Shown: positions 10,115 to 20,910, counted from the first letter of the stretch. The stretch is 64,000 bases of DNA from Mycolicibacterium helvum (GCF_010731895.1 NZ_AP022596.1:6262001-6326000); one strand, 5' to 3'. Program-made: numbers and translations. The notes: generated from the sequence alone by a model not told the origin.

Positions 10115-10971
10115 GCGTCCAGCGCCAGATCCTTGCGGAACCGCCGCATTCCGTCGATCTTGTCGGCCAGCGACGCGTCGGGGCCGGAGTAGAACATCCA
10201 CGGCATCGTCACGATCCCGGTGATGCCCGCCGACGCCGCCCGCTCGTAGTGACCGATGGTGAACGCATCGGTCAGCGGTGTCAGGATTTCGAAACCGTCC
10301 ATCGTCAAACCGTTTTCGGCGCGCAACGCACGCAGCTTGTCCACTCGCAGAATGGCCTGGTCGAGGCTGATCAGGTCGCCGATCCAGCCGTCCAGGCGAG
10401 CCGCCCGCCGCAGCGCAATGTCAGACAGTCCCCCGCTGTAGATCGGGATGTGCGGTGGCGTGGGCATCATTTCCAGCCGCGGGGTCTGATAGAACTCGCC
10501 GTCGAACTCGGTCCAGCCCGGCTGCCAGAGCGCCCGCATCAGCTCGATCATCTCGTCGGTGCGCTTTCCGCGCTTGGCGAACTGCTGGCCCATCAGCGTG
10601 AACTCTTCTTCACACCAGCCCACGCCGATGCCGAGCTCCACCCGCCCCTTGGCCAGATACGCTGCGGTGCCTATCGATTTGGCCGCCGAGTACGGATCGC
10701 GCATCCCCGGGATGTAGACGGTCGTCACGAATTTGATCTCACTCGTGACCTGAGCCAGCGCGCCCACCAGCACCCACGGGTCGGGCCAGTCGGTGAACGG
10801 CTGCCAGCGCCGCTCGCCATTCTTGGTGTACGGATACGGGGTGGCCAGAGTTTCCAGGTTCACCACATGATCGGGAATACCCAGCCCGTCATAGCCCAAC
10901 TCGTCGGCTGCTTTGGCGATCTCGAGGACCTCGCTGGTCTCCAGGAACGCAACGCTGACATAGAACTTCAC
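10111..10971 (-). CDS. LLM-class F420-dependent oxidoreductase
   Basis: 286 residues of a luciferase-like TIM-barrel. Seen: N-terminal MKFYVSVAF, DELGYDGLGIPDHV, the LGIGVGWCEEEF motif (about residues 140-151) and the IPIYSGGLS region that contacts the cofactor phosphate. Mycobacterial members usually use coenzyme F420 rather than flavin; the substrate cannot be told. The GTG start overlaps the stop of the thioesterase gene (GTGA), so it is coupled to it and probably part of the glnE transcript. Confidence 0.88.
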   Translation of the reverse strand: MKFYVSVAFLETSEVLEIAKAADELGYDGLGIPDHVVNLETLATPYPYTKNGERRWQPFTDWPDPWVLVGALAQVTSEIKFVTTVYIPGMRDPYSAAKSIGTAAYLAKGRVELGIGVGWCEEEFTLMGQQFAKRGKRTDEMIELMRALWQPGWTEFDGEFYQTPRLEMMPTPPHIPIYSGGLSDIALRRAARLDGWIGDLISLDQAILRVDKLRALRAENGLTMDGFEILTPLTDAFTIGHYERAASAGITGIVTMPWMFYSGPDASLADKIDGMRRFRKDLALDA

Positions 10972-11633
10972 TCTGTTTCAACCCCCGAGTCGCTTCGCTC
11001 CTGCCCGCCGTCCAGGTCCCTCGCCCACGCCGGCATGATGAAAACCCCTTCTGCTTCTACGGTTGTTCCCTGTGCGTCGCTGAGAAATCCGCGCGCATAC
11101 GTCTTATAACCCTCGGTGCGCTCCACCCAGGCCTCACCCCGCAACGGGCCCAGCGGCGTGCCACGCAAGTACTTCAGCGTGATCGTGCCGGTGAACTTGG
11201 GCTTGCTCAGCTGGTGGGTGGCGACTTCACCCAGGAGCTGGTCGAGCAGCAGCGCACAGATGCCGCCGTGCACCAATCCGGGCGGCCCCTCATAGACCGG
11301 CCCGAGGCTGAACTCGGTCCAGACCCGGCCGTCCTCATGGTGGGTCGTCATCGGCGGCGCTAACGGATTGTGCCGTCCCACAGCCGGATTGCGCCATACC
11401 ACCGGTAGGCCAGTCTCAGCGTGCCGCAGTGTCCGTGGCCGATCGGTCGGCATGCGCTCGAGCATCTCGCTGACCTCGTCGATCGTCTGCCGGGCCGCCA
11501 CGATCGTCTCCTCATCGGCCCCACTGTGCAGGCTCGCGTCGACCAGCCTGCGTACCGCCTCGGCCAACGGCTCATGCAGTGCCTTGATCCGGTCGTGCTC
11601 GTCGGCGCTGATGACGCCCCATTCGAAGTCCAT
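10968..11633 (-). CDS. PaaI-like hotdog-fold acyl-CoA thioesterase
   Basis: 221 residues. The C-terminal half has the hotdog thioesterase pattern: GLVHGGICALLLDQLLGEV (active-site helix, about residues 122-140), then TITLKYLRGTPLGPLRGEAWV. The N-terminal 100 residues are a helical extension seen in several mycobacterial members. It begins 6 bp after the glnE stop and overlaps the next gene by 4 bp, so glnE, thioesterase and LLM oxidoreductase form a coupled run. It likely hydrolyses an acyl-CoA; the substrate is unknown. Confidence 0.85.
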   Translation of the reverse strand: MDFEWGVISADEHDRIKALHEPLAEAVRRLVDASLHSGADEETIVAARQTIDEVSEMLERMPTDRPRTLRHAETGLPVVWRNPAVGRHNPLAPPMTTHHEDGRVWTEFSLGPVYEGPPGLVHGGICALLLDQLLGEVATHQLSKPKFTGTITLKYLRGTPLGPLRGEAWVERTEGYKTYARGFLSDAQGTTVEAEGVFIMPAWARDLDGGQERSDSGVETE

Positions 11634-11639
11634 CGTGGC

Positions 11640-14615
11640 CTAACCTCCGAATACCTTGAGCACAACGGCTTTCGCGCGCCGCGTCACCCGCAGATAGTTG
11701 TCCAGGAACTCGCCGCCGTCGTCGTTATGCCAGCCAGCGGCCACCGCGACCGCATTGAGCTGACGCCCGGGGCCGGGCAGCTGGTCGGTCGGCTTGCCGC
11801 GCACCAGCACCAGCGCGTTGCGCGCACTGGTCGCTGTCAGCCAGGCCTGGCGCAGCAGGTCGACATCGTCCTCACCCAGCAGCTCGGCGGCACCGATGGC
11901 GTCCAGCGTCTCCAGTGTTGAGGTGTTGTGCAGTGCGGGCACTCGGTGGGCATGACGCAGCTGCAGCAGCTGCACCGTCCATTCGATGTCGGCCAACCCG
12001 CCCCGCCCGAGCTTGGTGTGAGTGTTCGGATCGGCACCGCGCGGCAGCCGTTCGGCATCCACCCTCGCCTTGATCCGCCGGATCTCCTGCACGGCTTCGG
12101 CCGACACCCCGCCGGCCGGGTACCGCGTTTTATCCACCATCAACAGGAAGCGGTGCCCGAGATCCAGGTCGCCGGCCACCCCGTGGGCCCGCAGCAACGC
12201 CTGGATCTCCCACGGCTGCGCCCACTGCGCGTAGTAAGCCTCATAGGAAGCGAGGGTGCGCACCAGCGGACCCTGCCGGCCCTCAGGACGCAGATTGGCG
12301 TCGACCTCCAAAGGTGGGTCGGCACTGGGGGTTCCGAGCAGTGTCCGCACCTGCTCGGCGATCGTCACCGACCACTTGACCGCGCGCGAATCCTCGATGC
12401 CGGGATTCGCCTCACAGACGAACATGACGTCGGCGTCCGAGCCGTACCCTAGCTCTCCACCGCCAAGCCGGCCCATGCCGATCACCGCGAGCTTGGCCGG
12501 CACGACGCCGTCGGCAGGGGTGTTGGCACGAATCACCGCGTCAAGCGCCGACTGCAACACAGCCAGCCAAACCGACGTCAGTGCGCTGCAGACCTCGCGA
12601 ACCTCCAGCATCCCAAGTAGATCCGCGGAGGCCACCCTGGCCAACTCCCGCCGGCGCAGGGTCCGCGCGGCCGCGATCGCACGCACCGGGTCGGCATGCC
12701 GCGTGGTCGAAGCGATCAGCGCGCGGGATACGGCCTCGGGGTCGACGTCGAGCAGCTTGGGTCCGGCCGGACCGTCGGCGTACTGCTGGATCACTTCTGG
12801 CGCTCGCATCAGCAGCTCGGGCACGTAGGCCGAGGTGCCCAGCACCCGCATCAGCCGCTTGGCGACCGCGCTCTCGTCGCGCAAAGTGCTCAGATACCAA
12901 CGCTGTTCAGACAGCGCCTCGCTGACCCGCCGGTAGGCCAGCAAGCCGCTATCCGGGTCGGGGGCATCCGAGAGCCAGTCCAGCAGCCGCGGCAACAGCA
13001 CCGCCTGGACCCGGCCGCGGCGCCCGCTCTGGTTGACCAGTGCGCTCAGGTGCGTGAGCGCACTCTGTGGGCCTTCGTAGCCCAGCGCAGCGAGCTGGCG
13101 CTCGGCGGCGGCGGGCGTCAGGCCGGGCGCAAGCCCCACCGACGGGCCGACCGACTCCAGCAGCGGCTGGTAGAAAAGCTTGGCGTGCAACCGCGATACC
13201 CGAAGGTTCTGCCGCTTGATCTCCTCGCGCAGCACACCCAGTGAGTCGTGAGTACCGTCGGGACGCATGTGCGCGGCCCGGGCCAGCCACCGCAGCCCTT
13301 CCTCATCCTTGGCGGGGGGCAACATGTGGGTTCGCTTGAGGCGCTGCAACTGCAGGCGATGTTCCAGCAGTCGCAGGAACTCATACGACGCGGTCAGGTT
13401 CGCGGCGTCGTCACGTCCGACGTAACCGCCGGCCGCCAGCGCCGCCAGCGCGTCGACCGTCGAGGCCACATGCAGCGACGCATCGGTGCGGCCGTGCACC
13501 AATTGCAGAAGCTGGACCGCGAATTCGACGTCACGCAGACCACCGGTGCCGAGCTTGATCTCGCGGTCACGCACGTCGGCCGGCACCAACGCTTCCACCC
13601 GGCGGCGCATTGCCTGCACTTCGGGCACGAAATCCTCACGCTCGCAGGCGGTCCACACCATCGGCATCAGCGCGGCGATGTACTGCTCCCCCAGGTCGGC
13701 GTCACCCACCGCAGGCCTGGCCTTCAACAGCGCCTGGAATTCCCACGTCTTGGCCCACCTTTGGTAGTAGGCGACGTGCGAATCCAGGGTGCGCACCAAA
13801 GCGCCCTGCTTTCCTTCGGGGCGCAGCGCGGCATCCACTTCGAAGAACGTGTCCGACGCCAGCCGCATCATCTCACCGGCCACCCGAGTGGTCACCGCAT
13901 CGGCGTCCTCGCCGACGAAGATGACATCGACGTCGCTGACGTAGTTCAGTTCCCGCGCACCGCATTTGCCCATGGCGATGACGGCGAGACGGGGGGCCGG
14001 ACTGCCCTCCTTGCAGACCGTCGCGATCGCCACCTTCAGCGCGGCGTCCAGCGCCGCGTCGGCGATGTCCGACAGGTGTTCGCCGATGGTGGAGAACGCA
14101 GGCACCGGTTCGTTCTCCACAGTTGGCGCCAGGTCGAGTCCGGCCAGAACCAGCAGCTGGTCGCGGTACAGCGTGCGTAACCGCGGCATGATGACGGCCG
14201 GGGCAGTGCCGAACTCGGCGATGCAGTCGTCGAATTTCCGGCGCAGCGCGGCGGGATCTGGCAGTGTCACCGCACCTTCGAGCAGATGCCACGACTGTGG
14301 GTTGGCCACCAGATGATCGCCCAGGGCCAGCGACGAGCCGATCACCGCGAACAACCGGCCGCGCAAGCCGCGATCCTTGAGCAGAGCGGAATTCAGCTGC
14401 GGCCAGTCACCGCCGAGCGCGTCGGCCAATCGGCTCATCGTCTGCAGTGCCACGTCGGCGTCGGGTGCCCGCGACAGCGACCACAACAGTTCCACGTGGG
14501 CGTCGGTGTCCCAGCCGAGCCGCCTCAGTTCAGCGGCGGCCGAGGGTTCGACCAGACCGAGCCGACCCACGCTGGGAACGCGTGGGCGGTGCGTCGCTGG
14601 TTTCGCCACGTGCAC
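11640..14615 (-). CDS. glnE: Glutamine synthetase adenylyltransferase/deadenylase
   Basis: 991 residues, the normal length. Contains two nucleotidyltransferase domains in tandem. The N-terminal deadenylase half has [19 protein letters not shown] (about residues 213-231), and the C-terminal adenylyltransferase half has [21 protein letters not shown] (about 695-715). Both show the GSxxDxD metal motif and are followed by (L/A)RPEGKQG or LRPEGRQG and a GxGGLx[14 protein letters not shown] helix. It modifies Tyr406 of GlnA1 in response to nitrogen status. GTG start. The gene stands convergent to the inserted block that separates it from glnA1, to which it is directly adjacent in M. tuberculosis. 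Confidence 0.97.
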   Translation of the reverse strand: MHVAKPATHRPRVPSVGRLGLVEPSAAAELRRLGWDTDAHVELLWSLSRAPDADVALQTMSRLADALGGDWPQLNSALLKDRGLRGRLFAVIGSSLALGDHLVANPQSWHLLEGAVTLPDPAALRRKFDDCIAEFGTAPAVIMPRLRTLYRDQLLVLAGLDLAPTVENEPVPAFSTIGEHLSDIADAALDAALKVAIATVCKEGSPAPRLAVIAMGKCGARELNYVSDVDVIFVGEDADAVTTRVAGEMMRLASDTFFEVDAALRPEGKQGALVRTLDSHVAYYQRWAKTWEFQALLKARPAVGDADLGEQYIAALMPMVWTACEREDFVPEVQAMRRRVEALVPADVRDREIKLGTGGLRDVEFAVQLLQLVHGRTDASLHVASTVDALAALAAGGYVGRDDAANLTASYEFLRLLEHRLQLQRLKRTHMLPPAKDEEGLRWLARAAHMRPDGTHDSLGVLREEIKRQNLRVSRLHAKLFYQPLLESVGPSVGLAPGLTPAAAERQLAALGYEGPQSALTHLSALVNQSGRRGRVQAVLLPRLLDWLSDAPDPDSGLLAYRRVSEALSEQRWYLSTLRDESAVAKRLMRVLGTSAYVPELLMRAPEVIQQYADGPAGPKLLDVDPEAVSRALIASTTRHADPVRAIAAARTLRRRELARVASADLLGMLEVREVCSALTSVWLAVLQSALDAVIRANTPADGVVPAKLAVIGMGRLGGGELGYGSDADVMFVCEANPGIEDSRAVKWSVTIAEQVRTLLGTPSADPPLEVDANLRPEGRQGPLVRTLASYEAYYAQWAQPWEIQALLRAHGVAGDLDLGHRFLLMVDKTRYPAGGVSAEAVQEIRRIKARVDAERLPRGADPNTHTKLGRGGLADIEWTVQLLQLRHAHRVPALHNTSTLETLDAIGAAELLGEDDVDLLRQAWLTATSARNALVLVRGKPTDQLPGPGRQLNAVAVAAGWHNDDGGEFLDNYLRVTRRAKAVVLKVFGG

Positions 14616-14681
14616 GACGGTAGCGCAGACCCTTTTCCCGGGTCGCTTCGCTCCTGCCCTCCGGCCGGCATCAGCGGTCGG

Positions 14682-16022
14682 CTACAGAGACAGGTAAGCC
14701 TTCAGCTCGTACGGCGTCACGTTGCTGCGGTACTCCTCCCACTCGGCGCGCTTGTTGCGCAGGAAGTAGTCGAAGACGTGCTCGCCCAGCGCCTCGGCGA
14801 CCAGCTCGGAGCTCTCCATCTCCGCCAATGCCATGCCCAAGCTGGACGGCAGCTCCCGGTAGCCCATCGCGCGGCGCTCTTCGGGAGTCAGCATCCACAC
14901 GTTGTCCTCGGCCTGCGGACCCAGCACATAGTTCTTCTCGATACCGCGCAAGCCGGCTGCCAACAGAACCGCGAACGCCAGATACGGGTTGCATGCCGAG
15001 TCCGGGCTGCGCACCTCGATGCGCCGCGAGGAGGCCTTGCGTGGGGTGTACATCGGCACCCGCACCAGCGCCGAGCGGTTGGCCGCGCCCCACGACGCCG
15101 CCGTCGGGGCCTCGCCGCCGTGCACCAGCCGCTTGTAGGAGTTCACCCACTGGTTGGTGATCGCACTGATCTCACTGGCATGCTCCAGGATCCCGGCGAT
15201 GAACGACTTTGCGACGTCGGAGAGCTGCAGCGGATCGTCGGGGCCGTGGAAGGCGTTGGTCTCGCCCTCGAACAGGCTCATGTGGGTATGCATGGCCGAG
15301 CCGGGATACTCGGCGAACGGCTTGGGCATGAAGGACGCCCGCACGCCTTCGGCGAGCGCGACTTCCTTGACGACGTAGCGGAACGTCATCACGTTGTCGG
15401 CCATCGACAGCGCGTCGGCGTAGCGCAGATCGATCTCCTGCTGGCCGGGCGCACCCTCGTGGTGGCTGAACTCGACCGAGATGCCCATCTGTTCCAGCGC
15501 ATCGATGGCGTGCCGGCGGAAGTTGGGCGCCGAATCGTGCACGGCCTGATCGAAGTAACCGCCGTTGTCGGCGGGCACCGGCACCGAGCCGTCGTAGGGA
15601 CCTGGCTCGAGCAGGAAGAACTCGATCTCGGGGTGCACGTAGCAGGAGAACCCGAGGTCGCTGGCTTTGGCGAGCTGGCGGCGCAGCACGTGGCGGCTGT
15701 CGGCCCACGACGGCGAGCCGTCCGGCATCGTGATGTCGCAGAACATCCGGGCCGAGTGGTGCTGGCCCGCGCTGGTGGTCCACGGCAACACCTGGAACGT
15801 CGACGGATCCGGGCGCGCGACGGTGTCGGATTCGAAGACGCGCGCGAAGCCCTCGATCGAGGAGCCGTCGAAACCGATGCCCTCCTCGAAGGCGCCCTCG
15901 AGTTCGGCGGGAGCGATCGCGACCGACTTCAGGTAACCGAGCACATCGGTGAACCACAGCCGGACGAATCGAATATCCCGTTCCTCCAGCGTGCGCAGCA
16001 CGAATTCCTTCTGGCGGTCCAT
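14682..16022 (-). CDS. glnA2: Glutamine synthetase GlnA2 (type I, alpha-like)
   Basis: 446 residues, the same length as M. tuberculosis GlnA2. Type I core motifs are present: GFDGSSIEGF, HPEIEFFLLEPG, SHHEGAPGQQEIDLRY, GSAMHTHMSLFEG and NRSALVRVP. The adenylylation Tyr of GlnA1 is replaced by Trp (DNVWMLTPEE), so it should not be regulated by GlnE. Known GlnA2 enzymes act in secondary or D-/iso-glutamine related functions and are not essential in M. tuberculosis. It lies 66 bp upstream of glnE on the same strand and is probably co-expressed. Confidence 0.95.
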   Translation of the reverse strand: MDRQKEFVLRTLEERDIRFVRLWFTDVLGYLKSVAIAPAELEGAFEEGIGFDGSSIEGFARVFESDTVARPDPSTFQVLPWTTSAGQHHSARMFCDITMPDGSPSWADSRHVLRRQLAKASDLGFSCYVHPEIEFFLLEPGPYDGSVPVPADNGGYFDQAVHDSAPNFRRHAIDALEQMGISVEFSHHEGAPGQQEIDLRYADALSMADNVMTFRYVVKEVALAEGVRASFMPKPFAEYPGSAMHTHMSLFEGETNAFHGPDDPLQLSDVAKSFIAGILEHASEISAITNQWVNSYKRLVHGGEAPTAASWGAANRSALVRVPMYTPRKASSRRIEVRSPDSACNPYLAFAVLLAAGLRGIEKNYVLGPQAEDNVWMLTPEERRAMGYRELPSSLGMALAEMESSELVAEALGEHVFDYFLRNKRAEWEEYRSNVTPYELKAYLSL

Positions 16023-16080
16023 GACGCGAGCGTATGCAGCGGGTGTTAATTCCGTGTTACGGCGCTGCTGTATCTGGTTG

Positions 16081-17604
16081 TCAGCAGTTCAGATTGGCCG
16101 GCACCGTCTGGTCGACGAAGTACTTCACGATCGCCGAGTCGACGCATTCGTTGCCGTTGAACACCACGGTGTGCTGAGTGCCGTCGAAGGTGATCAGCGG
16201 TGCGCCCAGCTCGCGGGCGAGGTTGACGCCCGCGTCGTACGGCGTGGCCGGGTCATGCGTCGTGGACACCACGACGACGCTGCCGGGTGGGGCGGGCAGC
16301 GCCGGGTGCGGCGCCGACGTCGGCGGCACCGGCCAGAACGCACACAGATCGCGCGGCGCGAATCCGGTGAACTGGCCGTAGGCCTGGAACGGCGCCAGCT
16401 CGCGGGTTCGTCGATCGATATCGGCCCATACCGCCGGGTCGGTGGGTGTCGGGCCGTCGACGCAGCGGACCGCGTTGAACGCGTCCTGCCCGTTGCTGTA
16501 ATGCCCGTAGGGATTACGGCCGTCGTACTCGTCGGCGAGCATCAACAGGTCGCCGGCATCGGTCTGGCGCGCCAACCCCAGCAGGCCGCTGGTGAGGAAC
16601 TTCCAATATTGCGGGGTGTAGAGGGCGTTGAACGTGCCGGTGATTGCGTCTTGATAGCCCAGCCCGCGCGGATCGGACGTCGGGCCGGGCTTGGTCACCA
16701 GTGGATCGACCAACTGGTGGTAGCGGTCGACCCAGTGCGCCGGGTCCGTCCCCAGCGGGCAGCCGGCCGATTTCGCGCAGTCGGCGGCGTAGTCGTTGAA
16801 CACCACCTGGAAGCCGGTCATCTGCTGAATGATCGAGGCGACGGTGTCCTGCGCGGGGTCGATCGCGCCGTCGAGCACCATCGCGCGCACCCGGTCCGGG
16901 AACTTCTCCAGATACGCGGTGCCCAGCTCGGTGCCATAGCTGAACCCGAGATAGTTAATCCGCTCATCGCCGAGCACCCGGCGGACGGTATCCATATCCT
17001 TTGCCGCCGAATCGGTTCCGACGCCGGCCAGGAACGCCGCCCCCATCTTGTCCGCGCATTCCTTGGCATAGGCACGGTTGATCTGCTCGATCGCAGCCAC
17101 CCCGGCGGGGCTGTAGTCGACCATCGGGTTGCGCCGCCATGCGTCGAACTCGGCGTCGGTGCGGCAGCGCACTGCGGGCGTCGAGTAGCCAACTCCGCGC
17201 GGGTCGAACCCGACGATGTCGAAGTGTTCGGCGATCGGGCTGCCCGCCAGCGCGTAGCTCATACCGGCTGCGGAATCGACCGCCGAGGCACCCGGGCCGC
17301 CGGGGTTGACGAACAGGGCACCGATGCGCTCGCCACTGGCCGGGATCTTGATGACAGCCAACTGTGCTTGCGGCCCAGTGGGATCCGCGTCGCTGATCGG
17401 TACCGGCACAGTTGTGCACTGCGCGGTGGGGATGTCACGAGCGCCGTCGCCGAGGAAGCGCTGACAGCCCCCCCACGTGACCTGCGGCGCCGACACCTGA
17501 CCGGGCCCGGCGTTCGGCGTGGCAGCAGCCGGCGGGGCCGTGACACCGACGGCAAGCGCGATGCAGAAGAAGAGCACCGAGCCGATTCGACTCGTGCGTC
17601 CCAT
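16081..17604 (-). CDS. Exported alpha/beta-hydrolase, proline-iminopeptidase/tripeptidyl-peptidase-like (Rv2223c-like)
   Basis: 507 residues from the ATG at 17604, chosen because it begins a clear signal peptide (MGRTSRIGSVLFFCIALAVG...AAATPNA); an upstream ATG at 17655 would hide it. The nucleophile Ser222 is in GFSYGTELG, the acid in TTHDPATPYDAG, the catalytic His in GTQHTVVF, and the oxyanion region in VNPGGPGASA. It is paralogous to the next gene upstream, as Rv2223c is to Rv2224c in M. tuberculosis. It probably cleaves small peptides or esters in the cell envelope. Confidence 0.9.
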   Translation of the reverse strand: MGRTSRIGSVLFFCIALAVGVTAPPAAATPNAGPGQVSAPQVTWGGCQRFLGDGARDIPTAQCTTVPVPISDADPTGPQAQLAVIKIPASGERIGALFVNPGGPGASAVDSAAGMSYALAGSPIAEHFDIVGFDPRGVGYSTPAVRCRTDAEFDAWRRNPMVDYSPAGVAAIEQINRAYAKECADKMGAAFLAGVGTDSAAKDMDTVRRVLGDERINYLGFSYGTELGTAYLEKFPDRVRAMVLDGAIDPAQDTVASIIQQMTGFQVVFNDYAADCAKSAGCPLGTDPAHWVDRYHQLVDPLVTKPGPTSDPRGLGYQDAITGTFNALYTPQYWKFLTSGLLGLARQTDAGDLLMLADEYDGRNPYGHYSNGQDAFNAVRCVDGPTPTDPAVWADIDRRTRELAPFQAYGQFTGFAPRDLCAFWPVPPTSAPHPALPAPPGSVVVVSTTHDPATPYDAGVNLARELGAPLITFDGTQHTVVFNGNECVDSAIVKYFVDQTVPANLNC

Positions 17605-17735
17605 GGGAGCAATGGTCGCACGGCGGCACGTTCGGCGCGGAGGCGAGGCGGTCACACTCCGATCTCAGATGAAAGCCACGTCGGTAACGATTCTTGACGC
17701 AGGCGTAGAAGCGTTGTGGCGCCGAGGGTTTCGCG

Positions 17736-19280
17736 TCAGCAGGTGGCGCCGGGCGGCGGCAGCTTCAGATCGACCAGGTACGCGGCGGCGTAGTTGTCCA
17801 CACAGGTGTTGCCCTGGAAGACGACGGTGTGCTGAGTTCCGTTGAATGTCAGCAGTGCTCCACCGAGCTGCTTGGCCAGGTCCACACCCGCTTGGTACGG
17901 CGTCGCCGGGTCGTTGGTCGTGGACACCACCAGCACCGGCGGCAGGCCCTGCGCCTTGACTGAGTGCGGGGTGCTGGTCGCCGGCACCGGCCAGAACGCG
18001 CACGTGCTCAGCGGGGCGTGCCCGGTGAAGTCGCCGTAGCTCATGAACGGCGCGACCTCGCGCAGCTTCTTGTCTTCGGCGATCACCTTGTCCCGATCGG
18101 TGATCGGCGGCTGGTCTACGCAGTTGACCGCGATGCGCGCGTCGGTGGCGTTGGTGTAGTGGCCCTGCCCGTCGCGGCGCATGTACATATCGGCCAGTGC
18201 CAGCATGGTGTCGCCGCGACCGTTGGTCATCTCGGTCAGGCCCTGCGTCAGGTGCCGCCACAGGTTCGGCGAGTACAGCGCCATGATTGTGCCGATGATC
18301 GCGTCGCTGTAGCCGAGGCCGCGTGGGTCGGAGGTCGGCAGCGGCTTGCTGACCAGCGGGTCGACCAGATTGCGGTAGACGTCGACGGCCTTGGCCGGGT
18401 CGGTGCCCAGCGGGCAGCTGGGATCCTTGGCACAGTCGGCGGCGTAGTCGTTGAAGGCCTGCTGGAAGGCCGCGGCCTGGTCGATGTCGGCCTGGATCGG
18501 ATCGGCGTTCGGGTCGACGGCGCCGTCGAGGATCATCGCCCGCACCTTGTCCGGGTAGGCCTCGGCGTACGCCGAACCGATCCGGGTGCCGTAGGAGTAG
18601 CCGAGATAGGTCAGCTTGTCGTCGCCGACGGCCGCGCGCAGCGCGTCCAAATCCTTGGCGACGCTGGCGGTGCCGACATTGGCCAGGAATTCCTTGCCCA
18701 TCTTGTCGACGCAGCGCTGGACGAAGGCCTTGGTCTCGCCCTCGATATGGGCGACACCCTCGGGGCTGTAGTCCACCTGCGGGTCGGCCCGCAGGCGATC
18801 GTTGTCGGCATCGGAGTTGCACCACAGCGCCGGGGTGGAGGAACCCACCCCGCGCGGGTCGAAGCCCACCATGTCGAAGCGTTGGCGTACCGAGGCGGGC
18901 AGGTTCTCCACGATGCTGGCGGCGGCTTCGATGCCCGACTCGCCGGGGCCGCCGGGGTTGATGATCAGCGAGCCGATCTTCTGGCCGGTCGCCGGGAAGC
19001 GAATCAGCGCGAGCACGGCGACGCCGCCGTCCGGCTGCGCGTAGTCGACCGGCACGGCGATCTTGCCGCACTGTGCGCCCGCCGGGATCGGCAACGCGTT
19101 GCCGCCACCACCGCCGGCAACCCGGCACGGACCCCACTGCACCGGTTGCCCGATCTGCGGTCCGGCGATCACGGCCGTTCCCCCCACGATCGTGCTGCAG
19201 CCGGCGCTCGCGACGAGTGCGGCCACGACGGGGAGCACCAGAGCGGTGCGGACAGCGCGTGGTCGGTGGTAGAGCCTCAT
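17736..19280 (-). CDS. caeA: Cell-envelope serine protease/esterase CaeA (Hip1), lipoprotein
   Basis: 514 residues from the ATG at 19280. The signal sequence ends in a lipobox ASAGC (Cys28), predicting a lipid-anchored envelope protein. Triad: Ser in GYSYGTRIG, Asp in TTNDPATPYQAG, His in GTQHTVVFQG. Long stretches (NPGGPGESGIEAA, AMILDGAVDPNADPI, GTIMALYSPNLW) agree with M. tuberculosis Rv2224c, the immunomodulatory protease that processes GroEL2. The neighbours glnA2, the paralogous hydrolase and panB are in the same relative order. Two other ATGs upstream would spoil the signal peptide. Confidence 0.93.
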   Translation of the reverse strand: MRLYHRPRAVRTALVLPVVAALVASAGCSTIVGGTAVIAGPQIGQPVQWGPCRVAGGGGGNALPIPAGAQCGKIAVPVDYAQPDGGVAVLALIRFPATGQKIGSLIINPGGPGESGIEAAASIVENLPASVRQRFDMVGFDPRGVGSSTPALWCNSDADNDRLRADPQVDYSPEGVAHIEGETKAFVQRCVDKMGKEFLANVGTASVAKDLDALRAAVGDDKLTYLGYSYGTRIGSAYAEAYPDKVRAMILDGAVDPNADPIQADIDQAAAFQQAFNDYAADCAKDPSCPLGTDPAKAVDVYRNLVDPLVSKPLPTSDPRGLGYSDAIIGTIMALYSPNLWRHLTQGLTEMTNGRGDTMLALADMYMRRDGQGHYTNATDARIAVNCVDQPPITDRDKVIAEDKKLREVAPFMSYGDFTGHAPLSTCAFWPVPATSTPHSVKAQGLPPVLVVSTTNDPATPYQAGVDLAKQLGGALLTFNGTQHTVVFQGNTCVDNYAAAYLVDLKLPPPGATC

Positions 19281-19338
19281 GGCAAACATGCTGCCATGTA
19301 CGGCTGTGGTGCCCCGCATGCCGACCCGCCGGGACAGG

Positions 19339-20748
19339 TCATTTGGTGGCGTCGAGCAGTTCCTTCATTCCCACGGCGAAGTCGTCGGCCAGATCCCATA
19401 GGTCCGGCAACAGTTCGGGGCAGGCGATCAGACCCACGTCGAGTTTGCCGTTCAGTGACATCACGGTGATGTTGAGACCCGAGCCGTGGAAGATCGGTCC
19501 GAGCGGGTACATCGCGGTCACCTCGGCGCCCAGGAAGTAGAGCGGGATCTGCGGGCCGGGCACATTGGAGATGACCAGGTTGTGCACCGGGCGGGCCTCG
19601 GTCAGCCGGCTTCGGGCGTAGACCCGCATGGCGACACCGAAGATGGCCGGGCCGGCGAATTGGCTCCAGTCCTGCAGCAGGGTCGCCCCGATCGCCGAGC
19701 TGTGCTCCTTGGCGGTGGTGTTCGCCGCGGCGATGGCCTTGATCCGCTCGGCGGGATCCTCGATCTGGGTCTCCAGTTTGGAGAACATGCCGGATACCTG
19801 GTTGCGGCCGGGACGGTCGGAGCGATCATGCACCGAGACCGGAACCATGGCCACCAACGATGCCTCGGGCAGTTCGTCACGGTCGAGCAGATACTGCCGC
19901 AGCACCCCGGCGACCAGGGCCATCACCACGTCGTTGACTTTGACCCCGAAGTGGTTCTTGACGGTCTTGATGTCCTCGAGGTCCAGCTCGACGAACGCGA
20001 CGTTGCGGTGCGCGGTGATGCTGGCGTTGAACTTGGTTTGCGGCGCCGCGAACGGGGCGGCCATCGCCCGCCCGCCGATCGCGCGCTGGACGGTGTCGAC
20101 AACGGTGCTGACCGTCGAGGGAATCACCTTGGTGGCCAGGTGCAATGGCCGGGTGGCGAACCGACCCAGGCCACCGAGGGCGATACGCAGCTGGTTGGTG
20201 GCGCCGAACTCGTCGTCGACCGGGTCCGGTGGCGGCGAATCGGGTTCGGTGCTGCAGAGCTGGGACATCAGGTTCGCGCCGGTCACTCCGTCGACGGCCG
20301 CGTGATGCACCTTGGTGAGCACCGCCAGCCGTCCGCCGTTGCGGGCGTCGGTGCCGCCGACGCCCTCGATGACCCAGGTCTCCCACAGCGGGTGACGACG
20401 ATCCAGTGGCAGAGACGCAAGATGACCGCAGATTTCGCCGAGCTCCGCCCGACCACCCGGCGCGGGCAACCCGATGCGGTGCAGGTGACGGTCGATGTCG
20501 AAGTGCTCGTCTTCCACCCACACCGGATGGTCGAGGTTGAGGAAGCTGTTGGCGAGTCGCTCACGGAAGCTCGGTATTGCCTTGACTCGCAAGCTCAGTT
20601 CGTCACGTAGCCGTTCGAACGTGTAGCCACCCGGGATCGTGGAGGCGTCGAGCTCCAGGATCGAGCACACATGTAGTGGCTGTGAAGGAGTTTCAAGGTA
20701 GAGGAAGCTGGCGTCGAGTCCACTGAGTCGCTGCAGGTGTTGCACCAT
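19339..20748 (-). CDS. Wax ester synthase/diacylglycerol acyltransferase (WS/DGAT)
   Basis: 469 residues from the ATG at 20748. The frame is open to 20895, but the family begins MVQHLQRLSGLDASFLYLETP. The catalytic motif HHxxxDG is H148-HAAVD-G. Further family blocks are PLDRRHPLWETWVIEG, NDVVMALVAG and NVPGPQIPLYF. It transfers acyl groups from acyl-CoA to diacylglycerol or fatty alcohols to make storage lipid. It starts divergently from panB and is not present at this place in M. tuberculosis, so it is a local insertion or a loss in slow growers. Confidence 0.92.
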   Translation of the reverse strand: MVQHLQRLSGLDASFLYLETPSQPLHVCSILELDASTIPGGYTFERLRDELSLRVKAIPSFRERLANSFLNLDHPVWVEDEHFDIDRHLHRIGLPAPGGRAELGEICGHLASLPLDRRHPLWETWVIEGVGGTDARNGGRLAVLTKVHHAAVDGVTGANLMSQLCSTEPDSPPPDPVDDEFGATNQLRIALGGLGRFATRPLHLATKVIPSTVSTVVDTVQRAIGGRAMAAPFAAPQTKFNASITAHRNVAFVELDLEDIKTVKNHFGVKVNDVVMALVAGVLRQYLLDRDELPEASLVAMVPVSVHDRSDRPGRNQVSGMFSKLETQIEDPAERIKAIAAANTTAKEHSSAIGATLLQDWSQFAGPAIFGVAMRVYARSRLTEARPVHNLVISNVPGPQIPLYFLGAEVTAMYPLGPIFHGSGLNITVMSLNGKLDVGLIACPELLPDLWDLADDFAVGMKELLDATK

Positions 20749-20910
20749 GCCGCCGATGGTATGTCGGCGCGCCTGTGACAGGTGTGAGAAAGTCCACTTC
20801 ACCCCTGCGTTCACCTTTGCCACCCGCGGTGGCACACTTGAACGCGTCAGACGAACCCGGGGACCCGGATGGGCCTCGAGGATCGACAGAGACAAACTCT
20901 AGGGACAAAG

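Noticed and set aside
9859..11109. 416-residue plus-strand frame
   Set aside because: Shadow of the LLM oxidoreductase and thioesterase genes; its protein is Arg/His/Gln-rich low-complexity with no family features.
14286..16049. 587-residue plus-strand frame
   Set aside because: Antisense to glnA2 and the start of glnE; composition typical of a reverse-complement shadow.
16045..16060. GlnR-like site (GTAAC-N6-TTAAC on the minus strand) upstream of glnA2
   Set aside because: The second half-site lacks the key G, and GlnA2 is not a known GlnR target; too weak to annotate.
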